A stretch of DNA of 64,000 nt. Origin: Agelas oroides (Eukaryota > Porifera > Demospongiae > Agelasida > Agelasidae). The translations under genes were made by a program, and so were the position numbers. How positions within the stretch are numbered: the stretch's first letter is position 1; each line of letters starts with the position of its first letter. Below, piece by piece: positions 32,101 through 42,964 of the stretch. The stretch spans positions 691,501 to 755,500 of the forward strand of contig OX422203.1 in the NCBI GenBank assembly GCA_949130485.1, given 5' to 3'. The notes below the pieces were generated by a model. The model did no database searches, had not been told where the DNA came from, and saw only the letters and a program-made list of their open reading frames with translations.

Positions 32101-35100
32101 GAGGTCACATGTTCGTCAAACTGGGCGGGGATAAGAGGTCATTTGCCTTAGAGAGACACACATGGATACCACTGAAATGAGCACTAGCTAAGTAGAACCA
32201 GCTACAGTATAAGTATCTGAAAACCGCATAAACAATGTGCACTACATGTATGTTTTCATAGCAAACATTTCTGATTATTTTTTTCACATGGTAGATCGAT
32301 TATAGAACGAAAATGAAAACTTTTTTGTTTACTGTACCATGAGTTCTAGGGATTCCAGTGTGTATTTGCACAATACAATACACCTGTTTAGTGACAGCTT
32401 TGACAAAAACATCTTTTTGATTATACTGAGGTGAAGTGTGCCCTCATGCACGTGGTCCCTCCCACGGTATAATAAGCCGTGGAGTCTGAGAATTAGTGAG
32501 GTGAGAGGAGTGCTCTTGCAGGGAAGGATGGAGGCTGGGACAGAGAGCCAGCATCCTTAAGAGGGCCCTGCCTCACCACCTCAAGTAGCAAGACAGACAG
32601 ACAGGCAGATGGGCTTACCTGGAAGACAATGTGCTTGCTGAAGACATGTTTGACGCAGTTCACCACATACTCAGTCTCCGATTCTGTCAGTTCAGTTGGT
32701 TTGTCGGAGGATCGGAACAGAGGACCTAGCTGACCAAACTCAGGTATACTGGACAGTTGTTCTGTGTGTAGGAGGAGAGGAGGGAGGAGGGAGGAGGGAG
32801 GAGGGAAGAGGGAGGAGGGAGGAGGGAGGAGGGAGGAGGGAGGAGGGAGGAGGGAGGAGGGAGGAGGGAGGAGGGAGGAGGGAGGAGGGAGAAGGGAGGA
32901 GTGAGGAGGGAGGAGGGAGGAGAGGGGTGAGATGGAGGAGGAAGGAGTACACTCATTTATACATGTAGCAGGTACGTGTGTATGTGTGAGATGTGTGAGA
33001 AGGAGGCGTACCTGCGTAGACCTCCTGGCGGGAGGCAGCAGGACCCTTCTGGACAGTGGCTCCCGGAGTCGTCTCCCCAACAGCTACAGAACACAGCAAG
33101 AGTCACAACTCCCACCATTTACATGTACTCCATAAGAGTGTTAGCTAGCATACATCTTGGCATTTCGGTGATGGGTGTGGCCTCGATTGGGACAATCTTC
33201 ATGTCAAAGGGCTGCTCGTTGGGCTGGCTACAGTACTGGAGGAGGGCCCTCTCCAACCCAACCACCGACACATTCAGCGCTGTGAGAGAGGACCAATCAT
33301 GTTGCAGTCAATGTTTGTATTCTAACTAATGCACACCAATAGTTTACTGAACTATACAACGAACCCTGGGGTCAAAATACTGACACACACTGACAATACA
33401 AAAAAGGCACACATTCCCATTCATGTACGTAACTTGTAAACCAAGTCTTCTCCTCACTCCTCCCACCCTCACTTCCATCACTCTCCACATGTGCACACAC
33501 TCACTGTTGAGGATGTATGCTGAGGAGAGTGCCTTCTGCTTCTGTTTGAGCACTTCCAGGTAGAGCAGTGCTCTGTCTCGCACCTCATCATCGTTGTCAA
33601 GGAGACACCTAGCAACCATTCATTGTTGGAAGGGAGGGGGGGGAGGGGAAAGAGGAAGAGGAGAGAGAGAGAGAAAAGAGTGATGGGAGGAGGAAGGGAA
33701 GGGTGTGGGTGAGAGGATGGAGGTGTGTTCTATACTCCTTCAGCAGCTCACCTGTCCAAGAGCACCACGACGCTGTGCAAGAGGTCATCACATGAAGCTC
33801 CAAACTTGGCCAGAGAGGTCACAGCAGCTAAAAATAAAAGGTGTAGTTACGTATAAAACAACACTATTTAATACTGTTAGCTACTCATTTCCATGATAGA
33901 CAACCAATGGCCTTGTCATTCATTTTGTTGCCATGACACTTCTACAGTGATGGTGAGCAGCTGCCCCAATGGGCATGTGTTCCCTCCCCCTGGACCCTCC
34001 CACACCAGTGAGGTAGCTATCAGGTGTAGGAATGTCTCACAGAGGGATGACGAACCAGGTATGATCTGGCAGGGCAGCTTATGGAACTTGCTCACAAGTG
34101 CAAAGCAGGATCCTACTGTGGCCCTGCACTACTGCCCAACTTGTGTCGTAACGACAAAAAAACACATCACTTACCTGTACCCTACCGAACATTGGAGGAA
34201 CAGCTACATACCTAATATTCTGTGTCAAAACGTTCCACCAGTAAAATCCTAGCTTGTCTACTCCGTTTCCTCTATTACCATTCATCTACTGCCATTTCGT
34301 CTACAGCCATTTCATCAACTTGCTTCAATAATGATTATTCTATTCTGAACTCCTCAGCAAGTTGTGCTTGCGTCTTTCCTTTCCTCTCACTGTCTTTGTC
34401 ATTTGTGGTAGCTAGATACAACTGGCATTCTCTCTCTCACCCACCAACTACAATGATGGTCTCCCTCCCTCTCACCTGCCCGAACAGGGGGTGCTTCCAG
34501 CAACACTCGGTTGTAAATGAAGCGAATGTATTTGTATGGTGATATGGTGCGGGGCCCTTCTCTTCCGAGAAGATTCAGGATGCGTGTGGCTAGGTCCACA
34601 TGCTCACAATCCTCAATGAACTCACAGAGGTGGAAGAGACCTGGGAGGGGGAGGAGGAGGAGGAGGAGAGTCAGAAAACATGCATAGTTTTCTAGTATTA
34701 GTACATGGCGATCACATGATCCCTACCTGCCTCCTTAGCCTCAGGGTTCTCTTCAATGATGGTGATAATGGTATTCACGATGGCTTTCTTGTACTCAAAT
34801 CCTCCCTCCTCCCGCAGCATGGAGGCAAGGTAGGTCATCAAGATGTGGTGTTTCCGTGGAAACTTGATGCACACAGAGCGGATGGCCTCCACCACAATCG
34901 TTTTGAACTCATCGGAAATTTCTGACATGAAACTCGTGATCTGCTTCATCAACCGCTCGACACTTGTCTCATTGCCCGTCTGAGGGAGTGAGGGGGCAGG
35001 GGATGATAGTTAGGGAGAGAGGAGAAAAGGAGAGGAGAGAGGGAGATAGTTAGGGAGTGGGCACAACCCTACCCACCCCCAAGTGCATCCCCATATTTAC

Positions 35101-36628
35101 ACACAGACACACACACACCTTGAGCAGAGTGGTAATCGCAAGGGTAGCAATGCTGCGGTTATTGTCAGAAATCAAACTCTCAAGATCCACGTTACAGGAG
35201 GTCACAGCGTCAGGATGAATCATGGCAATCTGGGAATGAGACACAAGCCAGTGGACTAGAACACAACCCATAATGTGCATGGAGTGGAGACTGAATTCTT
35301 ACCCTGTTGAGAGTCTTGACGGCAGCAAATCGAATTGTTGGTTTGGCCGATGTCAGAAACATCTGGAGCACTATACACACACAACATATCCAGTCAAACA
35401 TGAATGGTCGCACGTACATGCTATTACTGGCTACCTGACACGGCAGGCTGCAGTTCCTTGGCCGTCACGTTCTTCAGGTTCACCATGGCCCGGGCAGACT
35501 CGTACATCACCATCTGAGGAAGGGGAGAGAGAGAGGCCGATCACTTTGAGGGGTGATCGAATATCCACCTTCGCATGCTAAACGGCTCATCCCCTGGAAA
35601 ATTTACCCACGTGCATGCTTATCTCGAATAGCAACAAGTGAGGAAATACTTACTAATCTAAGGAGTTGGATTTCCTGTCTAGCTGACAAATGCAGCATTC
35701 TGATTGGTCAAACACTTCAGTAAACAATGTCTACACATACCTCACTCTTATGCCTCAAGCAAGTTTCTAGAAAGTCATACAGCAAGCTGCCAGACCTGCA
35801 GGCGAAATGAGACAAGTCAGCTGGAACTTATTGACTCTGGAGGTACATTGCATTTTAGAACTCACGTTCGCTCCTCATCCTCCAGAATCTTGCAAGCAAT
35901 TCGAATCTGAGAAGATGATGAAAGAGCTCTAGCTGAATCATGGATGCAGCAGTCACACCAAAAATGGGACTCAAATCACATGACAAGAAGATTGGGCCAT
36001 GTGAACTCAAGAATAGGTATCCTCTGAGTCACATGAGAACACGTGAAATGACCAGCAACAATAAGGGGCCAGGTTAATGTAACAAGTCACACAAGAGTCA
36101 CATGACATTCACGTGAGTCACATGATAGTCACATGACATTCACATGATGCTGGTTGCCCCCCTACCAGGAAGCAATAGCCGTGTGGAGAGCGGAGGGAGG
36201 ACTTGATTTGCTTGGTGACCATTTTTGAGACAGCAAGGCGGTCATGTTTGCGGATGTGGTAGAGAAGGCCCATGGCGTGGTACTGCACCATTGTGTTATC
36301 TGAGGAGAGCGCCTCTTGCGCCTCGTTTACCCAGCGCTTCACCACCTCACCACTCCCCTTCGAGCACAGCCGCTGTGTGTGTGTGTGTGTGTGCACATGA
36401 TGTGTGCAGTGTGAGAGGGATAACAGGTTGATTTTTTTTGTGCAAGGAATGGAAAAGAATGTATAGTATCATTATGCGTATGATACCAAATATGGAAGTC
36501 TTGAGCAAAGTTTCTAGCCTCAAGAAGACACTAACCAGAGAGGAGATGAGAGCCGAGCTGGAGACGGCTGGGTTTCTGTCCACAATAGCCTGCTTCATGT
36601 AACGCTCAATAGCTTGTATCATCGTCGT

Positions 36629-36671
<43 letters not shown>

Positions 36672-37675
36672 AGAAGAGAAAGAGGAGAGAAGATGGAGGA
36701 GCAGGAGAAAAGAGAAGGTTGGGGAAAATATGGAGATAGAAGATGGAGGAGGGCAAAGCTGCATGCTTACGTCTGTAATGGCACAGAGTGCTCGTATGGC
36801 ACTGGGTCGATACTGGTCCTCCTTCCCAGTCATGTCCTTTGTGAGGCTGAGGGAGAAGAAATTGGGGGGGGGTGACATTGACAGGAGTGTGGTGAGGAGA
36901 GGGGAAACACAGATAAGAGGTCCTGGTACACACACACCTGCTGGTCACAATAATGACATCATCAGCAATGGTAGCCATTTCTCGGATTGCCAAATAAACC
37001 AACCGACGAAGTGTCACATCCTTGGACTGAAAAAGTTTGGTGACCGCAAAGAATGTCTCTGTAGCCTCAGTTGAGTTCAGAGGGGTACCCTAAAGGAGTA
37101 AGCAGGTTTGACCAATCAAATTGGTGCATGACCTTCACTCAAGTCATGTGACCTTCACTCAAGTCATGTGACCTTGCTCAGGTCATGTGACCTTGCTCAA
37201 GTCACATGACCACTCAAGTCACGCGACTTAAATCACAACCTTGCTCAATTTTTGTGACTTTCACTAAAATCACATAACCTCCACTCAAGTCACATGCTCT
37301 CACTCATCGTGTAACGAATACCTGGTTGAGGAGGTAGAGGACCTTGGTGAGGGTAACAGCACATTTCTTGGCGTTGATCAGATTGTCGTTGAAAGAGCGG
37401 GCCTGGTGCGGGAAGGAGGGAGTGATTGTTAGTTTCATAAAGTGTACGTGGTCAGCGTTGTTATATTTTACCTCCTGCAATACAGAGCTCTTCTCCAGGT
37501 GGACAAATGGATTGCTTCCCGCTATATAAACCAGACGTTTGTATACAAAGAACACGTGCGCCAGATACAAAAGTAAGATAAAGCACGCAAGTTAGGTGAT
37601 TTGTCTCATTAAAGAGCTATTAAACTGGAGCTTACAGTCCTCGTCATCCTTTTTGTAACTCCTGAGGACGTTCAT
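29190..37675 (-). CDS. COPG: Coatomer subunit gamma (COPI)
   Basis: Twenty-three exons join in phase to 875 residues (human COPG1 is 874): 37675-37636, 37521-37472, 37402-37322, 37089-36938, 36846-36771, 36628-36536, 36372-36166, 35906-35866, 35795-35741, 35513-35435, 35370-35303, 35229-35119, 34979-34727, 34640-34476, 33827-33752, 33608-33505, 33279-33154, 33083-33012, 32761-32619, 31780-31615, 31164-31064, 30647-30509 and 29419-29190. The adaptin-like solenoid occupies about residues 15-560 ([51 protein letters not shown]). A linker and the appendage follow ([55 protein letters not shown]). It ends AAAVG. Gamma-COP is a core COPI coat subunit for Golgi-to-ER retrieval; its appendage recruits ArfGAP2. 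It diverges from DPM3 across 177 bp. Confidence 0.97.
29511..29750. mobile_element. 240-bp palindromic element
   Basis: Inverted arms of about 100 bp. The left arm contains TGTAGAAATCGAAGATTATT, then TTTCGATTGCATC and CTTCCGTTAAGGGCAGGGCT; the right arm is their complement in reverse order. It lies in the last COPG intron and has no ORF. It is a third, unrelated hairpin family. No convincing target duplication is visible. Confidence 0.85.
29904..30164. mobile_element. MITE, family B
   Basis: A 261-bp copy with CAAGAGCGCATAAGAACGGG and the matching inverted right end. The flanks are GTGGAAG and GCGGAAG (6 of 7 identical). It lies in the last COPG intron. Confidence 0.9.
30293..30490. repeat. 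GGGAGGA array in COPG intron 22
   Basis: About 200 bp of GAGGGAGGAGG-type units on the plus strand. On the gene strand this is C-rich just downstream of a donor, which is opposite to the prevailing polarity. Confidence 0.85.
31308..31612. repeat. CTCTTCCCTTCTCCCGCTCC minisatellite
   Basis: About 14 units of 20 or so bp. On the COPG strand this is a GAGCGGGAGAAGGG array that starts right after the donor of the exon at 31780-31615. Confidence 0.85.
31776..32145 (-). repeat. 34-bp minisatellite that carries a splice acceptor
   Basis: Eleven tandem units of about 34 bp. On the COPG strand each reads through CTTATCCCCGCCCAG then TTTGA. The last unit is the true acceptor and first five bases of the exon at 31780. 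The other ten are intronic copies of the same junction. Confidence 0.92.
32765..32935. repeat. GGAGGGA array at a COPG acceptor
   Basis: About 170 bp of GAGGGAG units on the plus strand. On the gene strand it is a CTCCCTC tract ending 12 bp before the acceptor of the exon at 32761-32619. Confidence 0.88.
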
Positions 37676-37852
37676 CTTTTCCGAGGGGTTTCAAAACGGC
37701 TGGATTCCACAGTGCCACAATCAGACTCCACGTTGACAATCTCCGTAAAACCTCCGTCTCTTTCAGCCGTAAACTTACGTAAGCTCAGAGTTCTAAATGA
37801 AACGCACCACAACTCTAGCCAGAAGACAGCTAAGGGAGCTTTTGTACAAAAC
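37676..37852. promoter_or_regulatory. Candidate bidirectional promoter, COPG/DPM3
   Basis: A 177-bp gap between the start codons of two divergent housekeeping genes of the secretory pathway. There is no TATA box near either start. The call rests on geometry. Confidence 0.5.
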
Positions 37853-38403
37853 ATGACGACCTGCACAAAACTAGTGCAGTGTTTAACAGCTGTAGGACTT
37901 TTTCTGGTGCTGTGGTATTTGCTAGTGGCAGAATTGCTTCCAGTCCAGCTCTCACCAGAGCTCTATGATGTTGTAGTGCCTGTAAGTTGAAGCCAGCAGT
38001 AGCACAAGTCTGCAGTTACTGTTTATAGTTTTTTTCCCACTGATTCTACAGCTCCCAGTATACTTCATAATTTGCTTTGGGGTGAGTACAAGCAGATGCC
38101 CCCCCAGCAAACTTATCCTTAATTTGATTTTTGTAATCTCTTTTTTTCCCAACAACAACCCAGTGCTATTCCTTATCTGTGATTGGTTACCGACTGATGA
38201 CCTTCAATGACTGTGAGAATGCTTCAGATGAATTGATGAAGGTAAAACACACAGACAACGTATGAGGGCTCTTTGCATCATGATTTTTAGAGAGTGCATT
38301 GTGATCTAGTGGATCAAGCACATATATATACCTCTTATTACCATCATCATAGGAGATACTTGAGGCAAAGAGAGACTTAAATGACAAAGGAATGGAACTG
38401 TAG
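37853..38403 (+). CDS. DPM3: Dolichol-phosphate mannosyltransferase subunit 3
   Basis: Exons 37853-37981, 38052-38081, 38164-38241 and 38353-38403 join in phase to 95 residues (human DPM3 is 92). Two membrane segments are visible: LVQCLTAVGLFLVLWYLLVA at about residues 7-27 and LPVYFIICFGCYSLSVIGY at about 44-62. The C-terminal YRLMTFNDCENASDEL and EILEAKRDLNDKG match the diagnostic cytosolic tail of DPM3 (YRVATFHDCEDAA and QEARADLARRG in human). DPM3 tethers the catalytic subunit DPM1 to the ER membrane and so supports N-glycans, GPI anchors and O-mannose. It starts 177 bp from COPG on the opposite strand. The splice signals are canonical. Confidence 0.95.
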
Positions 38404-38595
38404 CACTGTCTGTACTTGTTATGCAAACTGTTCACCTTCAATCAACTTGTACATGCAGCTGCAGGCACGATTTCAATGTTACTCTCACTTACAGACTGTG
38501 TGCACCTAACAGACAATCCATTGCAATTTAATAAGGCAACATGCAGAAATTGAGCAATGTTACTGTCTCTACATGTACATGGCAAAAAATAGTAG

Positions 38596-41500
38596 TTAGT
38601 TACAGGTATACTCCACAATCAACCGCTTCTCGCCCTTAGCATTGTGACAGTGGAGTCTTCCAAAGACTTCATCATTCACTGGGATCTTGCATTGCTGTTG
38701 GCCGACACATGCCATTTCCACTACCCTTTTGCTGCTTCCAGCATGGCACTCCCCCTGTGTGTGAGAGAAACAACCTCTCTCTGCCTCAGGACTCCCATAT
38801 GACGCCCAACCCACACTGCCGATCACCTGGGTAGAGTTACAATGTAGCCACAGAGTCCCACCCTTCTTTGAATCAAGGCATTTCCTCTCTGGAGCCTCCC
38901 CACGCATCATGAAGCTGTAGCTGCCAGAGCCCAGGTCCACCTTTAGGGCATCCGAGTGAGGAGTCCACTGTGCAGAGAGCACACCTTCCACTGCTCCCAC
39001 CATCCTCCCCTCACCCCACATCAGTTCATCACCTTCCCACACCTTCAGTTGCCTTTTACCATAGGCAGGGAGAAACACGGCTCCCTTGCTTCCAACTGGA
39101 ATATTCACGTCTACTTGGATTGAGCTGAACTTGTAGTCTGGTTTGTCTGTTCCCTCAGTCTGGCACTGCACGGCCACCGAGAGCCACTTTGTCACACCAG
39201 GGCATGGGTCACCCCAAAAGTCTGCATCTGTGGGTACCTGACATTTGTTCTTGCCAAGGCACAACTTCTCAACAACTGTAACAGACTCTTCTACATGACA
39301 ACCACCTCTCCTGTGATAGCCACAATGCCCAGTGGGGTTCCCAAATGAAGCAAAGAGGATGTCTACAATGGTCCCTTCCTTTCCACAGGATACCTCTAAA
39401 CCGTTGTGTTTGGGAAGACCAGGGTTGATGGAAGATCGGTCTTCGGGAGATTTGGCACACTGGATCCCACCATTACGTTGCCAGGACATGCTGATGGGTT
39501 TGGGGTTCTCCAGGCTAACCGAGGCATGAGAGAGATCTAGTGTCCTGGCTGGGTGGAAGTGGATCTCATTGAACCCATAGCTTCCTTCTGGCATGCTTAG
39601 TCCAACCATGTCTGTCATCATCCACCCACTTACACTCGAGAACATGTGATGGTTCCTCGAATCCATTCCTGATGACCCATTGAAGGAGTTCCACAGCTCC
39701 CAGATTGCTGTGGCAGGTTCAAAGGGGTTGTTGAGCATGAATCCCCAACTGGGATAGTCCACCTGTTTCACAACCTCCAAAGCCAAATCGTGCTGGTCAA
39801 GCTGGGACAGGACAGGAAGAAGGAACTTAGTGCCAACAATGCCAGCTGTGATGTGTGTGTTGTCTGGTCCTGTGAGTTGGTTCAGGAATGATTTGACAAC
39901 ACTGTCTTTCTTATCACTGGGAACGATACCCAGAGCCAGGGGAAGGACATAGGTAATCTGAAGACCATCCAAGTACATCCCAGTACTTGTGTTGAAAAAA
40001 GCTTTGTTAAATGACTCTGATTGCTGTGTGAATGCTGCCTGATACATATTGGCATCCATTGAATGGCCAAGAGCTGTAGCTATCTCTTGAGCTTGCTTGA
40101 TGTTTGTCAGGAGGCTGAATGCTGAAGGAAAGCTGGAGTTGACTTTTGGCTGAGGTGGAGGGGGAACCCAGTCACCATAGTAACAATAAATGTTACCAAT
40201 TCCACTAGTAGAGATCTTGGACAGCATGAACTCAATATACTTTTGCAGAGCTGGGTAGAACTTTGCTGCAATATCCAGATCACCGTAGTATTTATACAAC
40301 ACCCAGATGATCTGTGGCAACGCTGCACCCCATGAGGGATCAGCAGGTCGGCTTCCGTAACGATAGAAGGGAACCACATCAGGAAGTGAACCATTCACTT
40401 GTTCATCTTCTATGAGCTGCAGAAAGTGTGGATAAAAAGCCTCCATGTGGAAGTTAAGAGCCATGGAATCAGAAGAGAGCCCTGCATCTCCCATCCACCC
40501 CAGCCTCTCGTCTCTCTGATCACAGTCAGTGGGCACACTCATCAGATTTGACAGTTGTCCTCGTAGTACGGCATCTTGGATAGCGTTCAGGAAGGGATTA
40601 GAAGTGTTTAGTTTACCATTTGGCTTCAGATTGGAGTGGATGATCACCTTTGTAATGTCTGCAGTGGTTAGGGTTCTCGGATAGCCACTCACCTCCGCAT
40701 AGCGAAAGCCATGGTAGGTGAAGGAGGGCTGGTATGTTTCTGCAACACCATCAGAGGTATAAATATCTGTTTGTAGTGCACTTCTGAGATTGGCATAATA
40801 GAGTGATCCATCTGTAGGACCATAGGGAGGATGTGTTTTGACCTCTGCATGGTTGATCTGCACAGTGGCAAGTCTAGGAAGGTCTTTTACATTAAGTCTG
40901 CACACACCTGCACTATTGTTTCTAAAGTCCACAATCTGTTTGTCTAGGTCAGACTTAAGAGGATAGATATCCACAGCCATCTCTGTTCCTATTTCCACAA
41001 TCGGAGGAATAGTAGGAAGATACATCTGTCCATAGGGACCATCAGTTACAATTGCCTTCATGGAAGTTGATGGGTCCTGTTTCATTGAAGCATTGTAAAT
41101 TTCGCCATTATAGATGGAGTCGTAAGTGTAATTCGATGAGATACAGTTCCAGTCTTCATTACTTGTAAACAAAACACTGCTTCCATTGGAATAGGTCACA
41201 TTCAGGATGACCCTCAGCACTCGACTGACAGTGTCAGGTGTCGGTGGAGGTGAATCACGCAGGGCATATGCACTGGTATTCCTCCACCCTATTCCAAGAA
41301 TGACCTCAATGAGGGACTGATCAGCTTGCTGGACTTCCTCAGTCACAGAGTATGCCACGTAGGGTACTCGAACTTCGTAGTTTGTCCACCCAGGTGTGAG
41401 TGCTATGGGAGGGTCGGAACGAGAATTGAGGTCTCTCCTATTCACAGATACCTTGAAAAACCCCAGTCCTGAAATGAATAGCGTGGCTTGAGTCACATGG

Positions 41501-42021
41501 TTCCCTGGGCCCACTGCAAAGGTCTGGTAGAAGAGGGGAGCATTAGTGATGTTGTTGGGGGCAGCAATCCATTTTGAACTCTCCCACAACTTTGGGTCGA
41601 GAATTCCCATCATAAAGTGCCCAGTTTCCTCGCTTTCGGCAGACTTCCACTCGTGATCCCACCAACGCACCTTCCAATAGTAGAGGGCGCCACTCTCCAG
41701 GGGAGGACCAACATACTTAACGCTGTTTTCCTGGCTTGGCACTGTACCTGAGTCCCACAGTATGTTGTTAAGTGTCCAGTCTCTCCCGACCCTGACTCGG
41801 AAAGCCTTTTGCTGCACACATCTCCCGCTGTGTGCCACGGTCCACGAAAGCCTGGGAGTTGGATTGTCTGTAACAAACAGCGATTGCTTCGAAGGCAGTC
41901 CCACGAGGTTCTTCTCGCATTGGAGGTTGAAAGGAGGGAGGGGCTCACTTGCAATTGCAGCGAGCTGTAGAAAAGCGACTACGAGAACGTGTAGCGAGAT
42001 AACAACTAATGTAGTCTCCAT
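38596..42021 (-). CDS. Secreted GH78 alpha-L-rhamnosidase with two SUEL lectin domains, copy 1
   Basis: A single uninterrupted 1141-codon frame in a window where the other clear genes are split. Residues 1-25 are a signal peptide (VVISLHVLVVAFLQLAAIAS). Next come an Ig-like N-domain (about 30-155), a beta domain (about 165-290), a concanavalin-like domain and the alpha/alpha-barrel. The GH78 signature DCDQRDERLGWMGDA starts at residue 499; Asp504 and Glu505 fall at the conserved acidic positions. After the barrel come two galactose/rhamnose-binding (SUEL) domains, about 872-957 and 1044-1140, both Cys-rich with the family pattern (FASFGNPTG, YGSPE). GH78 enzymes cleave terminal alpha-L-rhamnose. 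They are frequent in bacteria and fungi and rare in animals. The lectins suggest binding to the same sugar class. Substrate is inferred. Lack of introns suggests transfer or retroposition; codon use looks host-like. Confidence 0.92.
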   Translation of the reverse strand: METTLVVISLHVLVVAFLQLAAIASEPLPPFNLQCEKNLVGLPSKQSLFVTDNPTPRLSWTVAHSGRCVQQKAFRVRVGRDWTLNNILWDSGTVPSQENSVKYVGPPLESGALYYWKVRWWDHEWKSAESEETGHFMMGILDPKLWESSKWIAAPNNITNAPLFYQTFAVGPGNHVTQATLFISGLGFFKVSVNRRDLNSRSDPPIALTPGWTNYEVRVPYVAYSVTEEVQQADQSLIEVILGIGWRNTSAYALRDSPPPTPDTVSRVLRVILNVTYSNGSSVLFTSNEDWNCISSNYTYDSIYNGEIYNASMKQDPSTSMKAIVTDGPYGQMYLPTIPPIVEIGTEMAVDIYPLKSDLDKQIVDFRNNSAGVCRLNVKDLPRLATVQINHAEVKTHPPYGPTDGSLYYANLRSALQTDIYTSDGVAETYQPSFTYHGFRYAEVSGYPRTLTTADITKVIIHSNLKPNGKLNTSNPFLNAIQDAVLRGQLSNLMSVPTDCDQRDERLGWMGDAGLSSDSMALNFHMEAFYPHFLQLIEDEQVNGSLPDVVPFYRYGSRPADPSWGAALPQIIWVLYKYYGDLDIAAKFYPALQKYIEFMLSKISTSGIGNIYCYYGDWVPPPPQPKVNSSFPSAFSLLTNIKQAQEIATALGHSMDANMYQAAFTQQSESFNKAFFNTSTGMYLDGLQITYVLPLALGIVPSDKKDSVVKSFLNQLTGPDNTHITAGIVGTKFLLPVLSQLDQHDLALEVVKQVDYPSWGFMLNNPFEPATAIWELWNSFNGSSGMDSRNHHMFSSVSGWMMTDMVGLSMPEGSYGFNEIHFHPARTLDLSHASVSLENPKPISMSWQRNGGIQCAKSPEDRSSINPGLPKHNGLEVSCGKEGTIVDILFASFGNPTGHCGYHRRGGCHVEESVTVVEKLCLGKNKCQVPTDADFWGDPCPGVTKWLSVAVQCQTEGTDKPDYKFSSIQVDVNIPVGSKGAVFLPAYGKRQLKVWEGDELMWGEGRMVGAVEGVLSAQWTPHSDALKVDLGSGSYSFMMRGEAPERKCLDSKKGGTLWLHCNSTQVIGSVGWASYGSPEAERGCFSHTQGECHAGSSKRVVEMACVGQQQCKIPVNDEVFGRLHCHNAKGEKRLIVEYTCN

Positions 42022-42964
42022 TCTTTTTGCAGTTGTTCGCTCGTTATCTACACAGGATCAGGATCCTAGATCCTGTAGGCCGCGGATCAGGTGACCTTTT
42101 ACATCCACGTGCGCGCAGGACTCCGCGGCTACGCATGCGCAAGTGGAAACGCTAGGCGATTGAACTTTGGGAATGCTTCCTTGTACACTTCGTGATACTA
42201 CATTTTCACTGTGTGGGGAAAACAAAGCTGGATCTACTATAATCTTGATGGCAACAGCCTGTTCTGCTTATGTTAGTACGCACACCTGTGCAACTGCAAA
42301 CTAGGTTCTAGAACTGTCTTGGAAAATTATTTGCAATAATGTATCATAGAGAAAATCCAATAATCATGGCGTACGGTAGTACGCCATATGTAGGGATGAC
42401 CCCGAAAAAAAATGGCCGCCACATTAAAAGTGCACAAATAACACGCTCGAAATGTCTTCGTTAGATTAGTCAAAGGCCTGTATGAGCCATATCAGGCATT
42501 ATCGAGTGTTTTCATGAGCAAAGAGACTGTTAAGTTTGCTGGAAAGTATCGCTAAGCACCAGACCGGCAAGTCGCCAAAACGGACAAATCGTCTATCTTC
42601 TGACTTTCTTTCTTCTTCTTCTTCTTCTTCTGCCTCTCACCGCGATAGCACGATAACGGCCGGAGCTTTTACAACGATTCAAACGCAAAACAACAGGATA
42701 AATCACTAGGTATTGCACCTGCCACTTATCGGTCTAAAAGAAAGAACCCAAACTTGTCGGCGATTCTCAGGTAATCTCACACTTACGCTAGCTGCTACAC
42801 GCCATTTTGCTCGAATTAAATATTACTCATAATTACGTCACCAGGGTTCAACTGAGCACGTGGTTCAGTACTTCGTAGAGAAGGTGAGAATTGAGCGTTG
42901 CAGTTTGCAAATCTGATTTCGTGGATCAGTTGACGTAGTTGTGCTGCACTTTACAATATGCGTA
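42022..42964. other. Intergenic region
   Basis: 5' flank of rhamnosidase copy 1 and upstream region of the repeat-protein ORF. It contains a short TTC run (about 42607-42630). I see no gene or element with clear boundaries. Confidence 0.6.

Noticed and set aside
31776-32145. Possible CRISPR-like array
   Set aside because: Units are directly adjacent with no unique spacers and lie in a eukaryotic intron; it is a minisatellite.
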